The position numbers and the translations under genes were made by a program. 64,000 nt of DNA from an uncultured Prevotellaceae bacterium (GTDB taxonomy: Bacteria; Bacteroidota; Bacteroidia; Bacteroidales; Bacteroidaceae), in the NCBI GenBank assembly GCA_902774795.1, contig CACYKA010000004.1:30073-94072 (forward strand), written 5' to 3'. This document shows, in pieces, positions 1 to 9,495 of this stretch (position 1 is its first letter; every line of letters begins with the position of its first letter). The notes under the pieces are model-generated. The model saw nothing but the letters and a program-made list of their open reading frames with translations. It had not been told where the DNA came from and ran no database searches.

Positions 1-1065
1 TTGGATCCAGAGCAGAATACAGCTTTCCATGATAATTATCTTGACATGGACTACGACCTCTCGAAGGTGCTCTTCATCGCTACTGCCAATGACCTTTCTA
101 CCATACCGCCTCCACTTCGTGACCGTATGGAGATAATCGAACTCTCAGGCTATACTACAGAAGAGAAGGCTGAGATAGCAAAGCGCCATCTGGTGCCCCG
201 TGAGAAAGAAAAGACAGGTCTTGACAGATTCAAGAATATCAAGTTCCCAAAGAAAACCCTTGAGTACATCGTGGAACGATACACGAGGGAGAGTGGCGTA
301 CGTCAGCTTGAGAAACAGATAAACAAGGCTCTGCGCAAGATTGCTTACAATATCGCCAAGGAGGGCTCACTGGATGCTTCCCTGAAGATGCTGGAATCTC
401 CGCTGACACCTGATGAGGTAAAGGATTTGCTGGGCAATCCTCCGTTCTATCGTGACATCTATCAGGGTAATGACTATGCCGGTGTGGTAACAGGTTTGGC
501 ATGGACAAGTGTCGGTGGTGAGATACTTTTCATAGAGACATCACTGTCGAAAGGAAAGGAAGGCAAACTGACGCTGACGGGTAACCTGGGCGATGTAATG
601 AAGGAGAGTGCCGTGATAGCACTTGAGTATGTCAAGGCTCATGCAGAATTGCTCAAGATAGACCCACGCCTGTTCCAGGCTTGGAACATTCATATCCACG
701 TGCCGGAAGGTGCAACACCTAAAGACGGTCCATCAGCAGGTATCACAATAGCCACATCTATAGCATCTGCCATAACTCAGAGGAAGGTACGCAAGAATGT
801 GGCCATGACAGGTGAGATAACTCTTCGCGGAAAGGTATTGCCAGTTGGTGGAATAAGAGAAAAACTCCTTGCTGCCAAGCGTGCTGGCATAACAGACATA
901 CTGCTGTGCTCAGCAAACAAGAAAGACGTGGAGGAGATACCTGAGAAATATCTTAAGGGTGTGACTTTCCATTACGTTGAGAATGTTCAGGACGTGTGGG
1001 ATTTTGCATTGACAGACGAACTTGTAGATAATCCTTTGAACTTTGACATTCCAGATACAAAATAA
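1..1065 (+). CDS. lon: ATP-dependent Lon protease, C-terminal part (5' end outside window)
   Basis: Cytosolic AAA+ serine protease that degrades misfolded and regulatory proteins. Only the last 354 residues are present and the frame is open at base 1, so the TTG at position 1 is an internal Leu codon, not a start. Visible are the end of the AAA+ module (sensor-1 stretch FIATAN and the arginine-finger region RDRMEI, residues about 27-46), the small helical domain, and the S16 protease domain. The catalytic Ser lies in PKDGPSAG (S245 of this fragment). The catalytic Lys lies in GGIREK (K288), 43 residues later as in other Lon proteins. The stop lies 23 nt inside the start of tgt, so the two genes are probably co-transcribed. 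Identification is secure; the length upstream is unknown. Confidence 0.97.
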   Translation: MDPEQNTAFHDNYLDMDYDLSKVLFIATANDLSTIPPPLRDRMEIIELSGYTTEEKAEIAKRHLVPREKEKTGLDRFKNIKFPKKTLEYIVERYTRESGVRQLEKQINKALRKIAYNIAKEGSLDASLKMLESPLTPDEVKDLLGNPPFYRDIYQGNDYAGVVTGLAWTSVGGEILFIETSLSKGKEGKLTLTGNLGDVMKESAVIALEYVKAHAELLKIDPRLFQAWNIHIHVPEGATPKDGPSAGITIATSIASAITQRKVRKNVAMTGEITLRGKVLPVGGIREKLLAAKRAGITDILLCSANKKDVEEIPEKYLKGVTFHYVENVQDVWDFALTDELVDNPLNFDIPDTK

Positions 1066-2170
1066 CGATCCGTACAGCAGTGCACGTGCTGGTATCCTCA
1101 CCACAGATCATGGTGAGATACGCACACCTATTTTCATGCCCGTAGGTACTGTAGGCTCTGTCAAGGCAGTTCATTTTGAGGAACTGCGGCGGCAGGTGCG
1201 TGCTCAGATAATACTTGGTAATACATACCACCTTTATCTGCGTCCCGGGACGGATATCTTGCGTAAGGCTGGCGGCCTGCATCAGTTCATAGGGTGGGAG
1301 AGACCTATACTGACGGACTCAGGCGGCTTTCAGGTCTTTTCCCTTACAGACATCCGGAAGCTGAAAGAGGAAGGATGTGAGTTCAGAAGTCATATAGACG
1401 GTTCAAAGCATATCTTCACTCCGGAGAATGTTATGGACACAGAGCGTATAATAGGTGCTGACATCATAATGGCTCTTGACGAGTGCGCCCCGGGACAGAG
1501 TGATTGGCAGTATGCACGTAAGTCGCTCGATATGACCCACCGATGGCTTGACCGTTGCCTGAAGCGTTTCAATGAGACGGAACCTCTTTACGGATATAAT
1601 CAGTCGCTGTTCCCGATAGTACAGGGCTGTGCATATAAGGATCTACGCATAGAGTCTGCGAAATTCGTAGCCGACAAGGGATGTGACGGTAATGCGATAG
1701 GCGGACTGGCTGTTGGTGAGCCTACAGAGGTGATGTACGAAATGGTTGAAGTGGTAAATGAGATACTGCCCAAAGACAAGCCGCGTTATCTCATGGGTGT
1801 CGGCACTCCATGGAACATACTTGAGAACATCGAGCGTGGAGTGGATATGTTTGACTGTGTTATGCCTACAAGGAACGGACGCAATGCGATGCTCTTCACC
1901 TATGAGGGCACAATGAATATGAAGAACAAGAAGTGGGAAGATGATTTTACTCCGCTTGACCCCGATGGCTGCGACATCGACAAGGTTACGACGAAGGCAT
2001 ATCTTCACCATCTCTTCAAGGCACAGGAATATCTGGCTCTGCAAATAGCCTCTATACATAATCTGGCATTCTATCTGCGGCTGGTAGGTGATGCACGTGA
2101 ACACATAATAAATGGTGATTTCACTCAATGGAAGAAAAGCGTTATAGACAATATGCAACGAAGGCGATAA
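1043..2170 (+). CDS. tgt: tRNA-guanine transglycosylase (queuine tRNA-ribosyltransferase)
   Basis: Exchanges guanine-34 for a queuosine precursor base in tRNAs with GUN anticodons. The 375 residues match the family length. The TTG start at 1043 gives the expected N-terminus ([15 protein letters not shown]) and overlaps lon by 23 nt. The proton-acceptor Asp is in [11 protein letters not shown] and the nucleophile Asp is in [14 protein letters not shown]. The odd point is the zinc site. Where most bacterial enzymes have CxCxxC before AYLHHL, this protein has D-G-C-D-I-D, so two of three Cys are replaced by Asp, while the His of IHNLAFY remains. From memory other Bacteroidales Tgts also lack this cluster. 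The next gene starts inside this one (43-nt overlap). Confidence 0.96.
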   Translation: MTFQIQNNDPYSSARAGILTTDHGEIRTPIFMPVGTVGSVKAVHFEELRRQVRAQIILGNTYHLYLRPGTDILRKAGGLHQFIGWERPILTDSGGFQVFSLTDIRKLKEEGCEFRSHIDGSKHIFTPENVMDTERIIGADIIMALDECAPGQSDWQYARKSLDMTHRWLDRCLKRFNETEPLYGYNQSLFPIVQGCAYKDLRIESAKFVADKGCDGNAIGGLAVGEPTEVMYEMVEVVNEILPKDKPRYLMGVGTPWNILENIERGVDMFDCVMPTRNGRNAMLFTYEGTMNMKNKKWEDDFTPLDPDGCDIDKVTTKAYLHHLFKAQEYLALQIASIHNLAFYLRLVGDAREHIINGDFTQWKKSVIDNMQRRR

Positions 2171-3330
2171 GAGTCATCAGGACAACGAACGAGAGAAGGA
2201 GCAGATACATCTACTCCAAGTATTTCTCTCAGCTGTATCGTATTTGTCCCAGACTTGACAGATATATTATCGTGAAGTTCATTGGCACATATTTCTTTGC
2301 CATTGCGCTTATCATATCCCTTGCCATAGTGTTCGACTTTAACGAGAACCTGTCAAAGTTCACTCAGTATAATGCTCCGTGGAAGGCTATTGTCTTTGAC
2401 TATTATCTGAACTTCGTACCTTATTTCGCCAACCTCTTCTCACCTCTGTTCGTATTTATTGCGGTCATTTTCTTTACATCCAAGATGGCCGGTAATTCAG
2501 AGATTATCTCTATACTTGCGGCAGGCGTAAGTTTCAAGAGGCTGATGGTGCCTTATATGGTGTCGTGTGTATTCATCTCTCTGCTGTCATATACTCTTGC
2601 AGCGTATGTGATACCTCATGGCACAGTTATTAGGCAGAATTTTGAGTCGATGTATAAGAATAACAAGAAAAATACGTCGGCAGAGAATGTGCAGTTGCAG
2701 GTAGATCGCGGTGTTATTGCCTATATGCAGCATTATGACAATGTGTATAAGCGAGGCTATGGTTTCTGTTTGGACAAGTTCGAGAATAAAAAGCTTGTAT
2801 CTCACATGACGGCCTCAGAAATACAGTATGACACACTGGCAGATACGAAATACCATTGGAAGGTTACTAACTGGAAGATACGTGAGATGTCAGGTATGCG
2901 TGAGCATATTACTTCAGGATTGTCACGAGATACGCTGATACAGATGGAGCCTGTCGATTTGGTATTCTCAAAAGGACAGCAGGAGACATTCACTTCACCG
3001 CAGTTGTCGGATTATATCAGTAAGCAGATAGACCGTGGCTCGCAGAATGTGGTGCAGTATCAGGTGGAATATCATAAACGTATAGCAAGTTCGTTTGCCT
3101 CGTTCATCCTTACCATTATCGGTGCATCCCTGTCATCAAGAAAAAGAAAGGGAGGTATGGGTATGTATCTTGGATTAGGACTGGCTTTAAGTTTCCTGTA
3201 TATCATGTTGCAGACTGTATCAGCCACGTTCGCTATCAATGCCGGAACACCTCCGATGCTGGCGGCGTGGGTACCAAATATATTATTCTCCGTGGTAGCC
3301 TATTTCTGTTATAGGCACGCCCCCAATTGA
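2128..3330 (+). CDS. LptF/LptG (YjgP/YjgQ) family lipopolysaccharide export permease
   Basis: Inner-membrane subunit of the Lpt machine, which extracts lipopolysaccharide from the inner membrane for transport to the outer membrane. The protein has 400 residues with a first membrane segment after the family-typical LDRYIIVKFIGTYFFAIALI, further segments near residues 95-160, a long periplasmic middle domain, and three C-terminal segments from about residue 320. It belongs to the YjgP_YjgQ family; LptF and LptG cannot be told apart here. The ATG at 2128 lies 43 nt inside tgt and yields a longer basic N-terminus than usual. A non-ATG start nearer the first membrane segment is possible. The position after lon and tgt fits one operon. 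Confidence 0.9.
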   Translation: MEEKRYRQYATKAIRVIRTTNERRSRYIYSKYFSQLYRICPRLDRYIIVKFIGTYFFAIALIISLAIVFDFNENLSKFTQYNAPWKAIVFDYYLNFVPYFANLFSPLFVFIAVIFFTSKMAGNSEIISILAAGVSFKRLMVPYMVSCVFISLLSYTLAAYVIPHGTVIRQNFESMYKNNKKNTSAENVQLQVDRGVIAYMQHYDNVYKRGYGFCLDKFENKKLVSHMTASEIQYDTLADTKYHWKVTNWKIREMSGMREHITSGLSRDTLIQMEPVDLVFSKGQQETFTSPQLSDYISKQIDRGSQNVVQYQVEYHKRIASSFASFILTIIGASLSSRKRKGGMGMYLGLGLALSFLYIMLQTVSATFAINAGTPPMLAAWVPNILFSVVAYFCYRHAPN

Positions 3331-3372
3331 TTAATTCAGACTGTAAAATACCAAATATAAACGAAAGAAAAA

Positions 3373-6300
3373 ATGAAAAAGTTTCGTCTTGTAGATAATG
3401 TACTGGGATGGCTGTCATTCTTTATTGCAGCTTTCGTATATTGTTCTACTATTGAACCAACGGCATCCTTCTGGGATTGTCCTGAGTTTATCACAACCGG
3501 TTATCTGTTGGAAGTTGGTCACCCACCTGGCGCACCATTCTTCATGCTGACCGCAAATCTGTTTTCGCATTTTGCGTCAGATGCTACTCAGGTGGCGAAA
3601 ATGGTCAACATGATGTCGGCCCTGCTCTCTGCTGGGTGTATCCTGTTCCTATTTTGGACCATTACGCATCTTGTACGCAGGCTTCTTATCGATTCATGGG
3701 AAGAGCTGACACCTGCTAAGATGATAGCCATCGAAGCATCCGGACTTGTCGGAGCGCTTATCTATACGTTCTCTGATACGTTCTGGTTCTCTGCTGTTGA
3801 GGGTGAGGTGTATGCTTACTCTTCATGCTTCACGGCTGTGGTATTCTGGCTTATTCTCAAATGGGAAGACCATGCAGACGAGCCGGGTTCCGACCGCTGG
3901 CTTATCCTCATTACATATATGACGGGCCTGTCCATCGGTGTGCACCTGCTGAACCTTCTGTGTATTCCTGCCATCGTGCTGGTATATTACTATAAGAGGT
4001 ATCCAGAGGCTGACCTGAAGGGATCTCTGGTAGCTCTGTTCATATCTGTTGTGATAGTAGCAGCAGTGCTTTATGGCGTCGTACCTGGTATCATAACGGT
4101 AGGCGGATGGTTTGAGCTGTTCTTCGTAAACACCTTGGGCATGCCGTTCAATACCGGTGTGATAGTTTATCTTGTACTGCTCGTTGCTATAGTATTGTGG
4201 GCTATATGGGAAACCTATGCTGACAAGTCTGTCAAGCGTGGTAATATCTCTTTCCTGTTGGCTGTAGGCATGCTGGGTATTCCTTTCTACGGCTACGGAT
4301 GGAGTGCTGCCGTAATTGGTGTAATCGTACTTGCTATCCTGTATCTTGGTCTGGCATTCAAGAAAAAGGGTGTTGCAGTGGTTACCAACCGCATCAAGAA
4401 TACAGCCCTGTGCTGCATGCTGATGCTGATGATTGGCTACTCTACCTATGCGTTGATTGTTGTGCGTTCAGCAAGCAATCCTCCTATGGACCAGAACTCT
4501 CCGGAGGATATCTTTACTTTGGGTAACTACCTTTCCCGTGATCAGTATGGTGACAGACCGCTGTTCTACGGACAGGCATATACTTCACAGGTGGCTCTCG
4601 ATATAGAGGGTAACATGTGTGTACCTCGTATGAAGACGGGTGCTCCTATTTACCAGAAGGTAGAGAAGCACTCTCCTGATGAGCCTGACAAGTATTTCGT
4701 GGTACGTACGAAGGATTCTTATGAGTATGCACAGAATATGCTCTTCCCGCGTATGTATGATTCCGGTCATGCACGTGCCTATGAAGACTGGATGGGCGGA
4801 GTTGAAGGTAACATCGTCCATTATGACCGTTGCGGTCAGATGGTAGAAGTGAAGATGCCTACATTTATAGAAAATATACGTTTCTTCCTTTCTTATCAGT
4901 GTAACTTCATGTATTGGCGTTACTTCATGTGGAACTTTGCCGGCAGGCAGAATGACATTCAGGGTAACGGCGAGCTGGAGCATGGCAACTGGATTACAGG
5001 TTTCTCTGTCATAGACGACATGATGCTTGGCAATCAGAATTTGCTGCCTGATGAACTGAAGGAGAACAAGGGACACAATGTGTTCTATTGCATGCCGCTC
5101 ATACTGGGTCTGATAGGACTTTTCTGGCAGGCATACAGAGGCAAGAAGGGCATTCAGCAGTTCTGGGTGGTATTCTTCCTGTTCTTCATGACAGGTCTTG
5201 CCATTGTTATCTATCTTAACCAGACACCAATGCAGCCACGTGAGCGTGACTATGCTTATGCAGGTTCTTTCTATGCATACGCTATATGGTGCGGCATGGG
5301 CGTTGCGGCTGTTATAGAACTGATAACAAGATATCTCCTGAAGAATAAGGAAAATCTTGCTCTTGCTGCTTTCATCAGCGTAGCGGCACTTCTCGTACCG
5401 ATACAGATGGCATCGCAGACATGGGATGATCATGACCGCTCGGGAAGATACACCTGCCGCGATTTCGGACAGAACTATCTCAACTCTCTTCAGGAGTCAG
5501 GATATCCTATAATCTTCACTAATGGTGATAACGATACATTCCCACTGTGGTATAATCAGGATGTAGAGCAGTGCCGCACTGATGCACGTGTATGCAACCT
5601 GTCATACATACAGACTGACTGGTATATTGACCAGATGATTCGTCCGGCATGGAAGTCACCATCACTGCCTATTACATGGCCGCGTATTGACTACTGCTCA
5701 GGCATGAATGAGTATGTAACGGTAAATCCTGAGCTGAAGGAACAGATTCTTGATTATTTCAAGCAAGACCCAGAAGCTGCTGCAAAGCAGTTCGGTGAAG
5801 ATCCGTTCGAGGTAGGCAATGTGCTGAAGCGTTGGGTACGTGGAAATAAGGAGAATGACGATATGCACTGCATACCGACCGATACCCTTTACCTTAATAT
5901 AAATAAGGAGAACGTGCTTAAGAGCGGTATTATGTTGCCGAAGGATTCTGCAGGCAATGTTGTTATCCCTGATCGCATGGCAATTTCTCTTACAGGTAAG
6001 CGTGCTTTGTATAAGGGAGACCTCATGCTTCTCGAGATTATCTCCAACAGCAACTGGACACGTCCTCTGTATGTGGCACTGACTGTCGGACAGGAGAATT
6101 ATATGAATCTCGGAGAGAACTTCATACAGGAAGGCCTCGTAAACCGTATTACTCCGTTCCATACCAATGATAGCAACAACTTTGATACTGAAAAGGTTTA
6201 TGACAACGTCATGACAAAGTTCAAGTTCGGAGGATTGGAGAAACCTGGTCTCTATCTTGATGAGACGGTAATGCGTATGTGTGCTACACACCGCAGGCTC

Positions 6301-6711
6301 TTCGGTTCATTGATAAAGCATCTTGTTGACGAGAAGAAACTCGAAAAGGCAAAGAATGCTATACTGTATGCAGAGAAGGTGCTTCCTACATATAATGTTC
6401 CTATGACCTATATGAGTGGCGGTGCCGACTTCGCTGAGGCATACTACAAGCTGGGCATGAACAAGAAAGCTGAGGAGACTCTGGGTGCTATGTGGAAGAA
6501 CTGTTCTCAGTACATAAGGTATTATCTGTCATTGAATCAGTCACGTTTCATGTCTTCACAGCGAGACTGCATGTACAACCTGTATATAATGCAGCGCTTC
6601 TGTGAGATAGCAGCCGGTTATAATAAGCCTCTTGCAGACAAGATGAATGCCGAGCTCAATCAACTCGTTGCTGCTTATCAGAGCAGAGGTGGAAGTTTGG
6701 GCATGGAGTAA
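3373..6711 (+). CDS. DUF2723 family multi-pass membrane protein (TMEM260-like, putative glycosyltransferase)
   Basis: Large integral membrane protein of 1112 residues. The first 60 residues carry the DUF2723 signature: WLSFFIAAFVYCSTIEPTAS, WDCPEFI and GHPPGAPFF. About ten membrane segments lie in residues 1-375, two or three more at about 570-680, followed by a soluble C-terminal region of about 430 residues. The family includes human TMEM260, described as a protein O-mannosyltransferase, so a lipid-linked sugar transferase acting on exported proteins is plausible. That role is inference. It starts 42 nt after the Lpt permease behind an A-rich leader and is followed by a word repeat and a deacetylase gene on the same strand. 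Confidence 0.88.
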   Translation: MKKFRLVDNVLGWLSFFIAAFVYCSTIEPTASFWDCPEFITTGYLLEVGHPPGAPFFMLTANLFSHFASDATQVAKMVNMMSALLSAGCILFLFWTITHLVRRLLIDSWEELTPAKMIAIEASGLVGALIYTFSDTFWFSAVEGEVYAYSSCFTAVVFWLILKWEDHADEPGSDRWLILITYMTGLSIGVHLLNLLCIPAIVLVYYYKRYPEADLKGSLVALFISVVIVAAVLYGVVPGIITVGGWFELFFVNTLGMPFNTGVIVYLVLLVAIVLWAIWETYADKSVKRGNISFLLAVGMLGIPFYGYGWSAAVIGVIVLAILYLGLAFKKKGVAVVTNRIKNTALCCMLMLMIGYSTYALIVVRSASNPPMDQNSPEDIFTLGNYLSRDQYGDRPLFYGQAYTSQVALDIEGNMCVPRMKTGAPIYQKVEKHSPDEPDKYFVVRTKDSYEYAQNMLFPRMYDSGHARAYEDWMGGVEGNIVHYDRCGQMVEVKMPTFIENIRFFLSYQCNFMYWRYFMWNFAGRQNDIQGNGELEHGNWITGFSVIDDMMLGNQNLLPDELKENKGHNVFYCMPLILGLIGLFWQAYRGKKGIQQFWVVFFLFFMTGLAIVIYLNQTPMQPRERDYAYAGSFYAYAIWCGMGVAAVIELITRYLLKNKENLALAAFISVAALLVPIQMASQTWDDHDRSGRYTCRDFGQNYLNSLQESGYPIIFTNGDNDTFPLWYNQDVEQCRTDARVCNLSYIQTDWYIDQMIRPAWKSPSLPITWPRIDYCSGMNEYVTVNPELKEQILDYFKQDPEAAAKQFGEDPFEVGNVLKRWVRGNKENDDMHCIPTDTLYLNINKENVLKSGIMLPKDSAGNVVIPDRMAISLTGKRALYKGDLMLLEIISNSNWTRPLYVALTVGQENYMNLGENFIQEGLVNRITPFHTNDSNNFDTEKVYDNVMTKFKFGGLEKPGLYLDETVMRMCATHRRLFGSLIKHLVDEKKLEKAKNAILYAEKVLPTYNVPMTYMSGGADFAEAYYKLGMNKKAEETLGAMWKNCSQYIRYYLSLNQSRFMSSQRDCMYNLYIMQRFCEIAAGYNKPLADKMNAELNQLVAAYQSRGGSLGME

Positions 6712-6713
6712 TT

Positions 6714-6756
6714 CTTAAAGCTTAAAGCTTAATGCTTAATGCTTAAAGTTTAAAGT
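6714..6756. repeat. Intergenic word array (cttaaagcttaatg type)
   Basis: A short array of near-identical phrases (cttaaag, cttaatg, tttaaag) fills the 53-nt gap between the DUF2723 gene and the deacetylase. No promoter or terminator is visible in it. It is one of many such arrays in this window, each with its own phrase. Confidence 0.8.
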
Positions 6757-6764
6757 AGAATTAT

Positions 6765-7442
6765 ATGTTTATTGAACAACCGTCCAAATGGATGAAGTGG
6801 TTATATCCGAAGGCTCTGTGGCGTATGGACCCCGCAGAGCATTCGGTTTACCTCACTTTCGATGACGGCCCCATACCAGAGTCAACACCGTTTATTCTTG
6901 ATACTCTCAAGGAACATGGTATAAAAGCGACATTCTTCGTTGTGGGGGAGAACGTAAAGAGATATCCGGACCTGTTCCGTCGCATTATAAGCGAAGGTCA
7001 CATCGTCGGAAACCATACGTATAACCATATGGGTTCCTTGAGGCATTATGTAAAGACCTATTTCCAGAATATAGAGACAGCAGATGCTGTAATGCAAACT
7101 GCAGCCAATGTAGGAGGCTCGGAGAATTCTTCACTCTTCACTCTTCATTCTTCACTTGATGAAAAGCCTCTTTTCCGGCCTCCTCATGGATGGATGTGGC
7201 TAAGAGCATATCAACTGCTTATAAAGAAAGGTTATAACGTTGTGATGTGGGACCTGGTGACACGTGACTATTCCCGCAATCTTAATGCCTTTGATGTTTT
7301 CAGGAATGTTGTGCTCTATACACGAAATGGTTCTATAATCACCTTCCATGATTCTTTGAAGAGCATACAGAAGCTTAAATATGCCTTGCCCGCGTCGATA
7401 CGCTTCCTCAAGGAGCAAGGTTATGAGATAAAAACGTTATAG
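6765..7442 (+). CDS. Polysaccharide deacetylase (NodB domain) with an in-frame word-repeat insertion
   Basis: Carbohydrate esterase family 4-like deacetylase of 225 residues; peptidoglycan or an exopolysaccharide are possible substrates. The NodB motifs are complete: TFDDGP with D33 and D34, the metal-binding H84-T-Y-N-H88, RPPHGW in motif 3, the VMWDLVTRDYS region, and ITFHDS with the C-terminal His. No signal peptide is obvious, so the cellular site is uncertain. Residues about 121-131 (SSLFTLHSSL) come from a tandem phrase of the tcttcactcttcatt kind at 7125-7157. This looks like an intergenic repeat inserted between motifs 2 and 3 without breaking the frame. A strong terminator follows the stop. 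Confidence 0.93.
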   Translation: MFIEQPSKWMKWLYPKALWRMDPAEHSVYLTFDDGPIPESTPFILDTLKEHGIKATFFVVGENVKRYPDLFRRIISEGHIVGNHTYNHMGSLRHYVKTYFQNIETADAVMQTAANVGGSENSSLFTLHSSLDEKPLFRPPHGWMWLRAYQLLIKKGYNVVMWDLVTRDYSRNLNAFDVFRNVVLYTRNGSIITFHDSLKSIQKLKYALPASIRFLKEQGYEIKTL

Positions 7443-7462
7443 TTTTTCCTAGGTGTCCTAAA

Positions 7463-7496
7463 AAATAAAGCCCCGTATTTCTACGGAGCTTTATTT
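7463..7496. terminator. Bidirectional Rho-independent terminator
   Basis: A 15-bp stem (7463-7477 with 7482-7496, one G/T mismatch in the middle) and a 4-nt loop are flanked by A and T tracts on both sides. It lies between the converging deacetylase gene and rpsA and can terminate both. Confidence 0.9.
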
Positions 7497-7513
7497 TTAT
7501 ATGTAAGTAAGAA

Positions 7514-9295
7514 TTACTCTTCGCCTTTCTCCAGCTGTGCCTTCAGATTAGCGAGTGCATCGAAGTCACCGAGAGACTGTGATGCTGCAACGTTGTTGAT
7601 TGTTGCCTCATCTTTCTTAGCTGTGGTACGCTTAGCTGCGCGTGCCTTCTTCTCCTCAGCTTCTTTCTCTGGCTCGAATGTGCGAGAGTGAGAGAGGATG
7701 ATGCGCTTAGAATCCTTAACAAATTCGATTACCAGGAAGTCGAGTTCTTCACCCTTCTGTGCCTGTGTACCATCTTCCTTAACGAGATGCTTTGGAGTAG
7801 CAAAGCCTTCACCACCTTCGTTGAGAGTGATAACGGCACCCTTCTCCATAACTTCTGTAACAACACCTTTGTGGATAGAACCAGGAGTGTAGATTGTCTC
7901 GTATGTATCCCAAGGATTGTCCTCAAGCTGCTTGTGGCCGAGAGAGAGACGACGGTTCTCCTTGTCTATTTCAAGAACTACAACATCAATGTTCTCACCT
8001 ACCTTTGTGAACTCAGATGGGTGCTTAACCTTCTTTGTCCATGAGAGGTCTGAGATGTGAATAAGGCCGTCAACACCTTCTTCGAGTTCTACGAAGATGC
8101 CGAAGTTAGTGAAGTTACGTACCCTTGCTGTGTGCTTAGAACCAACAGGATACTTTTCCTCGATAGCAGCCCATGGATCTTCCTTGAGCTGACGGATGCC
8201 GAGAGACATCTTGCGCTCGTCGCGGTCGAGAGTGAGGATTTCAGCCTCTACCTCGTCACCAACATTCAGGAAGTCTTGTGCTGAACGCAGATGCTGGCTC
8301 CAAGACATTTCTGATACGTGGATAAGACCTTCTACGCCAGGTGCTACTTCTACGAATGCACCGTAGTCAGCGATAACGACAACCTTACCCTTGATACGGT
8401 CACCAACCTTGATGTTTGGATCGAGTGCATCCCATGGATGTGGAGTGAGCTGCTTGAGACCAAGTGCGATACGCTTCTTCTCGTCATCGAAGTCGAGAAT
8501 AACAACCTTAATCTTCTGGTCAAGTTCTACAACCTCATGTGGATCGCTTACGCGGCCCCAAGAGAGGTCTGTGATATGTATAAGACCGTCAACACCGCCC
8601 AGGTCAATGAATACACCGTAAGAAGTGATGTTCTTAACAACGCCTTCATAAACCTGACCCTTCTCAAGCTTAGACATAATCTCAGCCTTCTGAGCTTCGA
8701 GCTCAGCCTCGATAAGTGCCTTGTGAGAAACGACAACGTTACGGAACTCCTGATTGATCTTAACAATCTTGAATTCCATTGTCTTGCCTACGAAAATATC
8801 GTAGTCGCGGATTGGATGTACATCAATCTGTGAGCCTGGCAGGAATGCTTCGATGCCGAAGACATCAACGATCATACCGCCCTTAGTGCGACACTTGATG
8901 TAACCCTGAACGATTTCCTCATTATTGAGGGCTTCGTTAACACGATCCCAGCTCTTTGACATGCGAGCCTTCTTGTGTGAAAGAACGAGCTGTCCTTTCT
9001 TGTCTTCTTGGGTGTCAACGTAAACTTCTACCTTGTCACCGACTTTCAGGTCAGGATTGTAACGGAACTCTGTAGCCGGTATGATACCGTCGCTCTTGTA
9101 ACCGATGTTTACGATAACCTCTTTCTTGTCGATAGAGATTACGGTGCCTTCTGCTACCTGACCTTCAGACACCTTGTTGAGTGTTGCAGCGTAAGACTCT
9201 TCCTGAGCCTCCTTGCTGACGCTTGAAATACTGCCATTCTCAAACTCTTCCCAGTTGAAATCGTCGAGTGGCTGTACATTTTTAAAGTTAGACAT
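7514..9295 (-). CDS. rpsA: 30S ribosomal protein S1
   Basis: RNA-binding ribosomal protein that helps recruit mRNA, important in a lineage that mostly lacks Shine-Dalgarno sites. The 593 residues begin MSNFKNVQPLDDFNWEEFENG. An in-frame ATG 20 codons upstream is rejected because it overlaps the promoter and gives an untypical N-terminus. Six S1 (OB-fold) repeats are visible, for example VYEGVVKNITSYGVFIDLGG and IKGKVVVIADYGAFVEVAPG, with the LIHITDLSW-type end in repeats 3-5. The C-terminus is a charged Lys/Glu tail. The gene is monocistronic, with a promoter about 50 nt upstream and a terminator just after the stop. Confidence 0.97.
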   Translation of the reverse strand: MSNFKNVQPLDDFNWEEFENGSISSVSKEAQEESYAATLNKVSEGQVAEGTVISIDKKEVIVNIGYKSDGIIPATEFRYNPDLKVGDKVEVYVDTQEDKKGQLVLSHKKARMSKSWDRVNEALNNEEIVQGYIKCRTKGGMIVDVFGIEAFLPGSQIDVHPIRDYDIFVGKTMEFKIVKINQEFRNVVVSHKALIEAELEAQKAEIMSKLEKGQVYEGVVKNITSYGVFIDLGGVDGLIHITDLSWGRVSDPHEVVELDQKIKVVILDFDDEKKRIALGLKQLTPHPWDALDPNIKVGDRIKGKVVVIADYGAFVEVAPGVEGLIHVSEMSWSQHLRSAQDFLNVGDEVEAEILTLDRDERKMSLGIRQLKEDPWAAIEEKYPVGSKHTARVRNFTNFGIFVELEEGVDGLIHISDLSWTKKVKHPSEFTKVGENIDVVVLEIDKENRRLSLGHKQLEDNPWDTYETIYTPGSIHKGVVTEVMEKGAVITLNEGGEGFATPKHLVKEDGTQAQKGEELDFLVIEFVKDSKRIILSHSRTFEPEKEAEEKKARAAKRTTAKKDEATINNVAASQSLGDFDALANLKAQLEKGEE

Positions 9296-9345
9296 AATGT
9301 TAATTAAAATATTAATGCTAGCCCTGAATTGGACAAAGCGACCGC

Positions 9346-9353
9346 AAAGATAC
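9346..9353 (-). promoter_or_regulatory. Promoter -7 element of rpsA with a purine-pyrimidine alternating tract upstream
   Basis: On the - strand this reads TATCTTTG, an exact match to the Bacteroidota TAnnTTTG element, about 50 nt before the rpsA ATG. The -33 region is occupied by an 18-bp strictly alternating tract (9376-9393) inside an imperfect inverted repeat (9364-9394). Confidence 0.8.
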
Positions 9354-9411
9354 AAAAAAAATCACATACACACGCTACGCGCGTGCGTATGTGAACAATA
9401 TTTATATTTTT

Positions 9412-9494
9412 TTAACGGTAAACTGTAAACGGTAAACTGTAAACGGTAAACTGTAAACCGCTAACCACTAACCGCTAACCGCTAACCACTAACC
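9412..9494. repeat. Intergenic word array (ggtaaactgtaaac and accgctaacc types)
   Basis: About 40 nt of alternating ggtaaac/tgtaaac phrases run into about 40 nt of taaccgc/taaccac phrases, filling the gap between the rpsA promoter and the end of mltG. The same two phrases recur near 32.4, 46.2, 47.6, 52.6 and 55.9 kb. Confidence 0.85.
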
Positions 9495-9495
9495 C

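Noticed and set aside
1-3. TTG at base 1 as the lon start
   Set aside because: The sequence from here is internal Lon AAA+ domain; the gene simply runs off the window.
8318-8833. Long open frames on the strand opposite rpsA and other conserved genes
   Set aside because: These are shadows of highly expressed genes with biased codons; none has recognisable protein features.
9296-9355. Longer rpsA start 20 codons upstream
   Set aside because: It would overlap the -7 promoter element and gives an N-terminus unlike S1 proteins.
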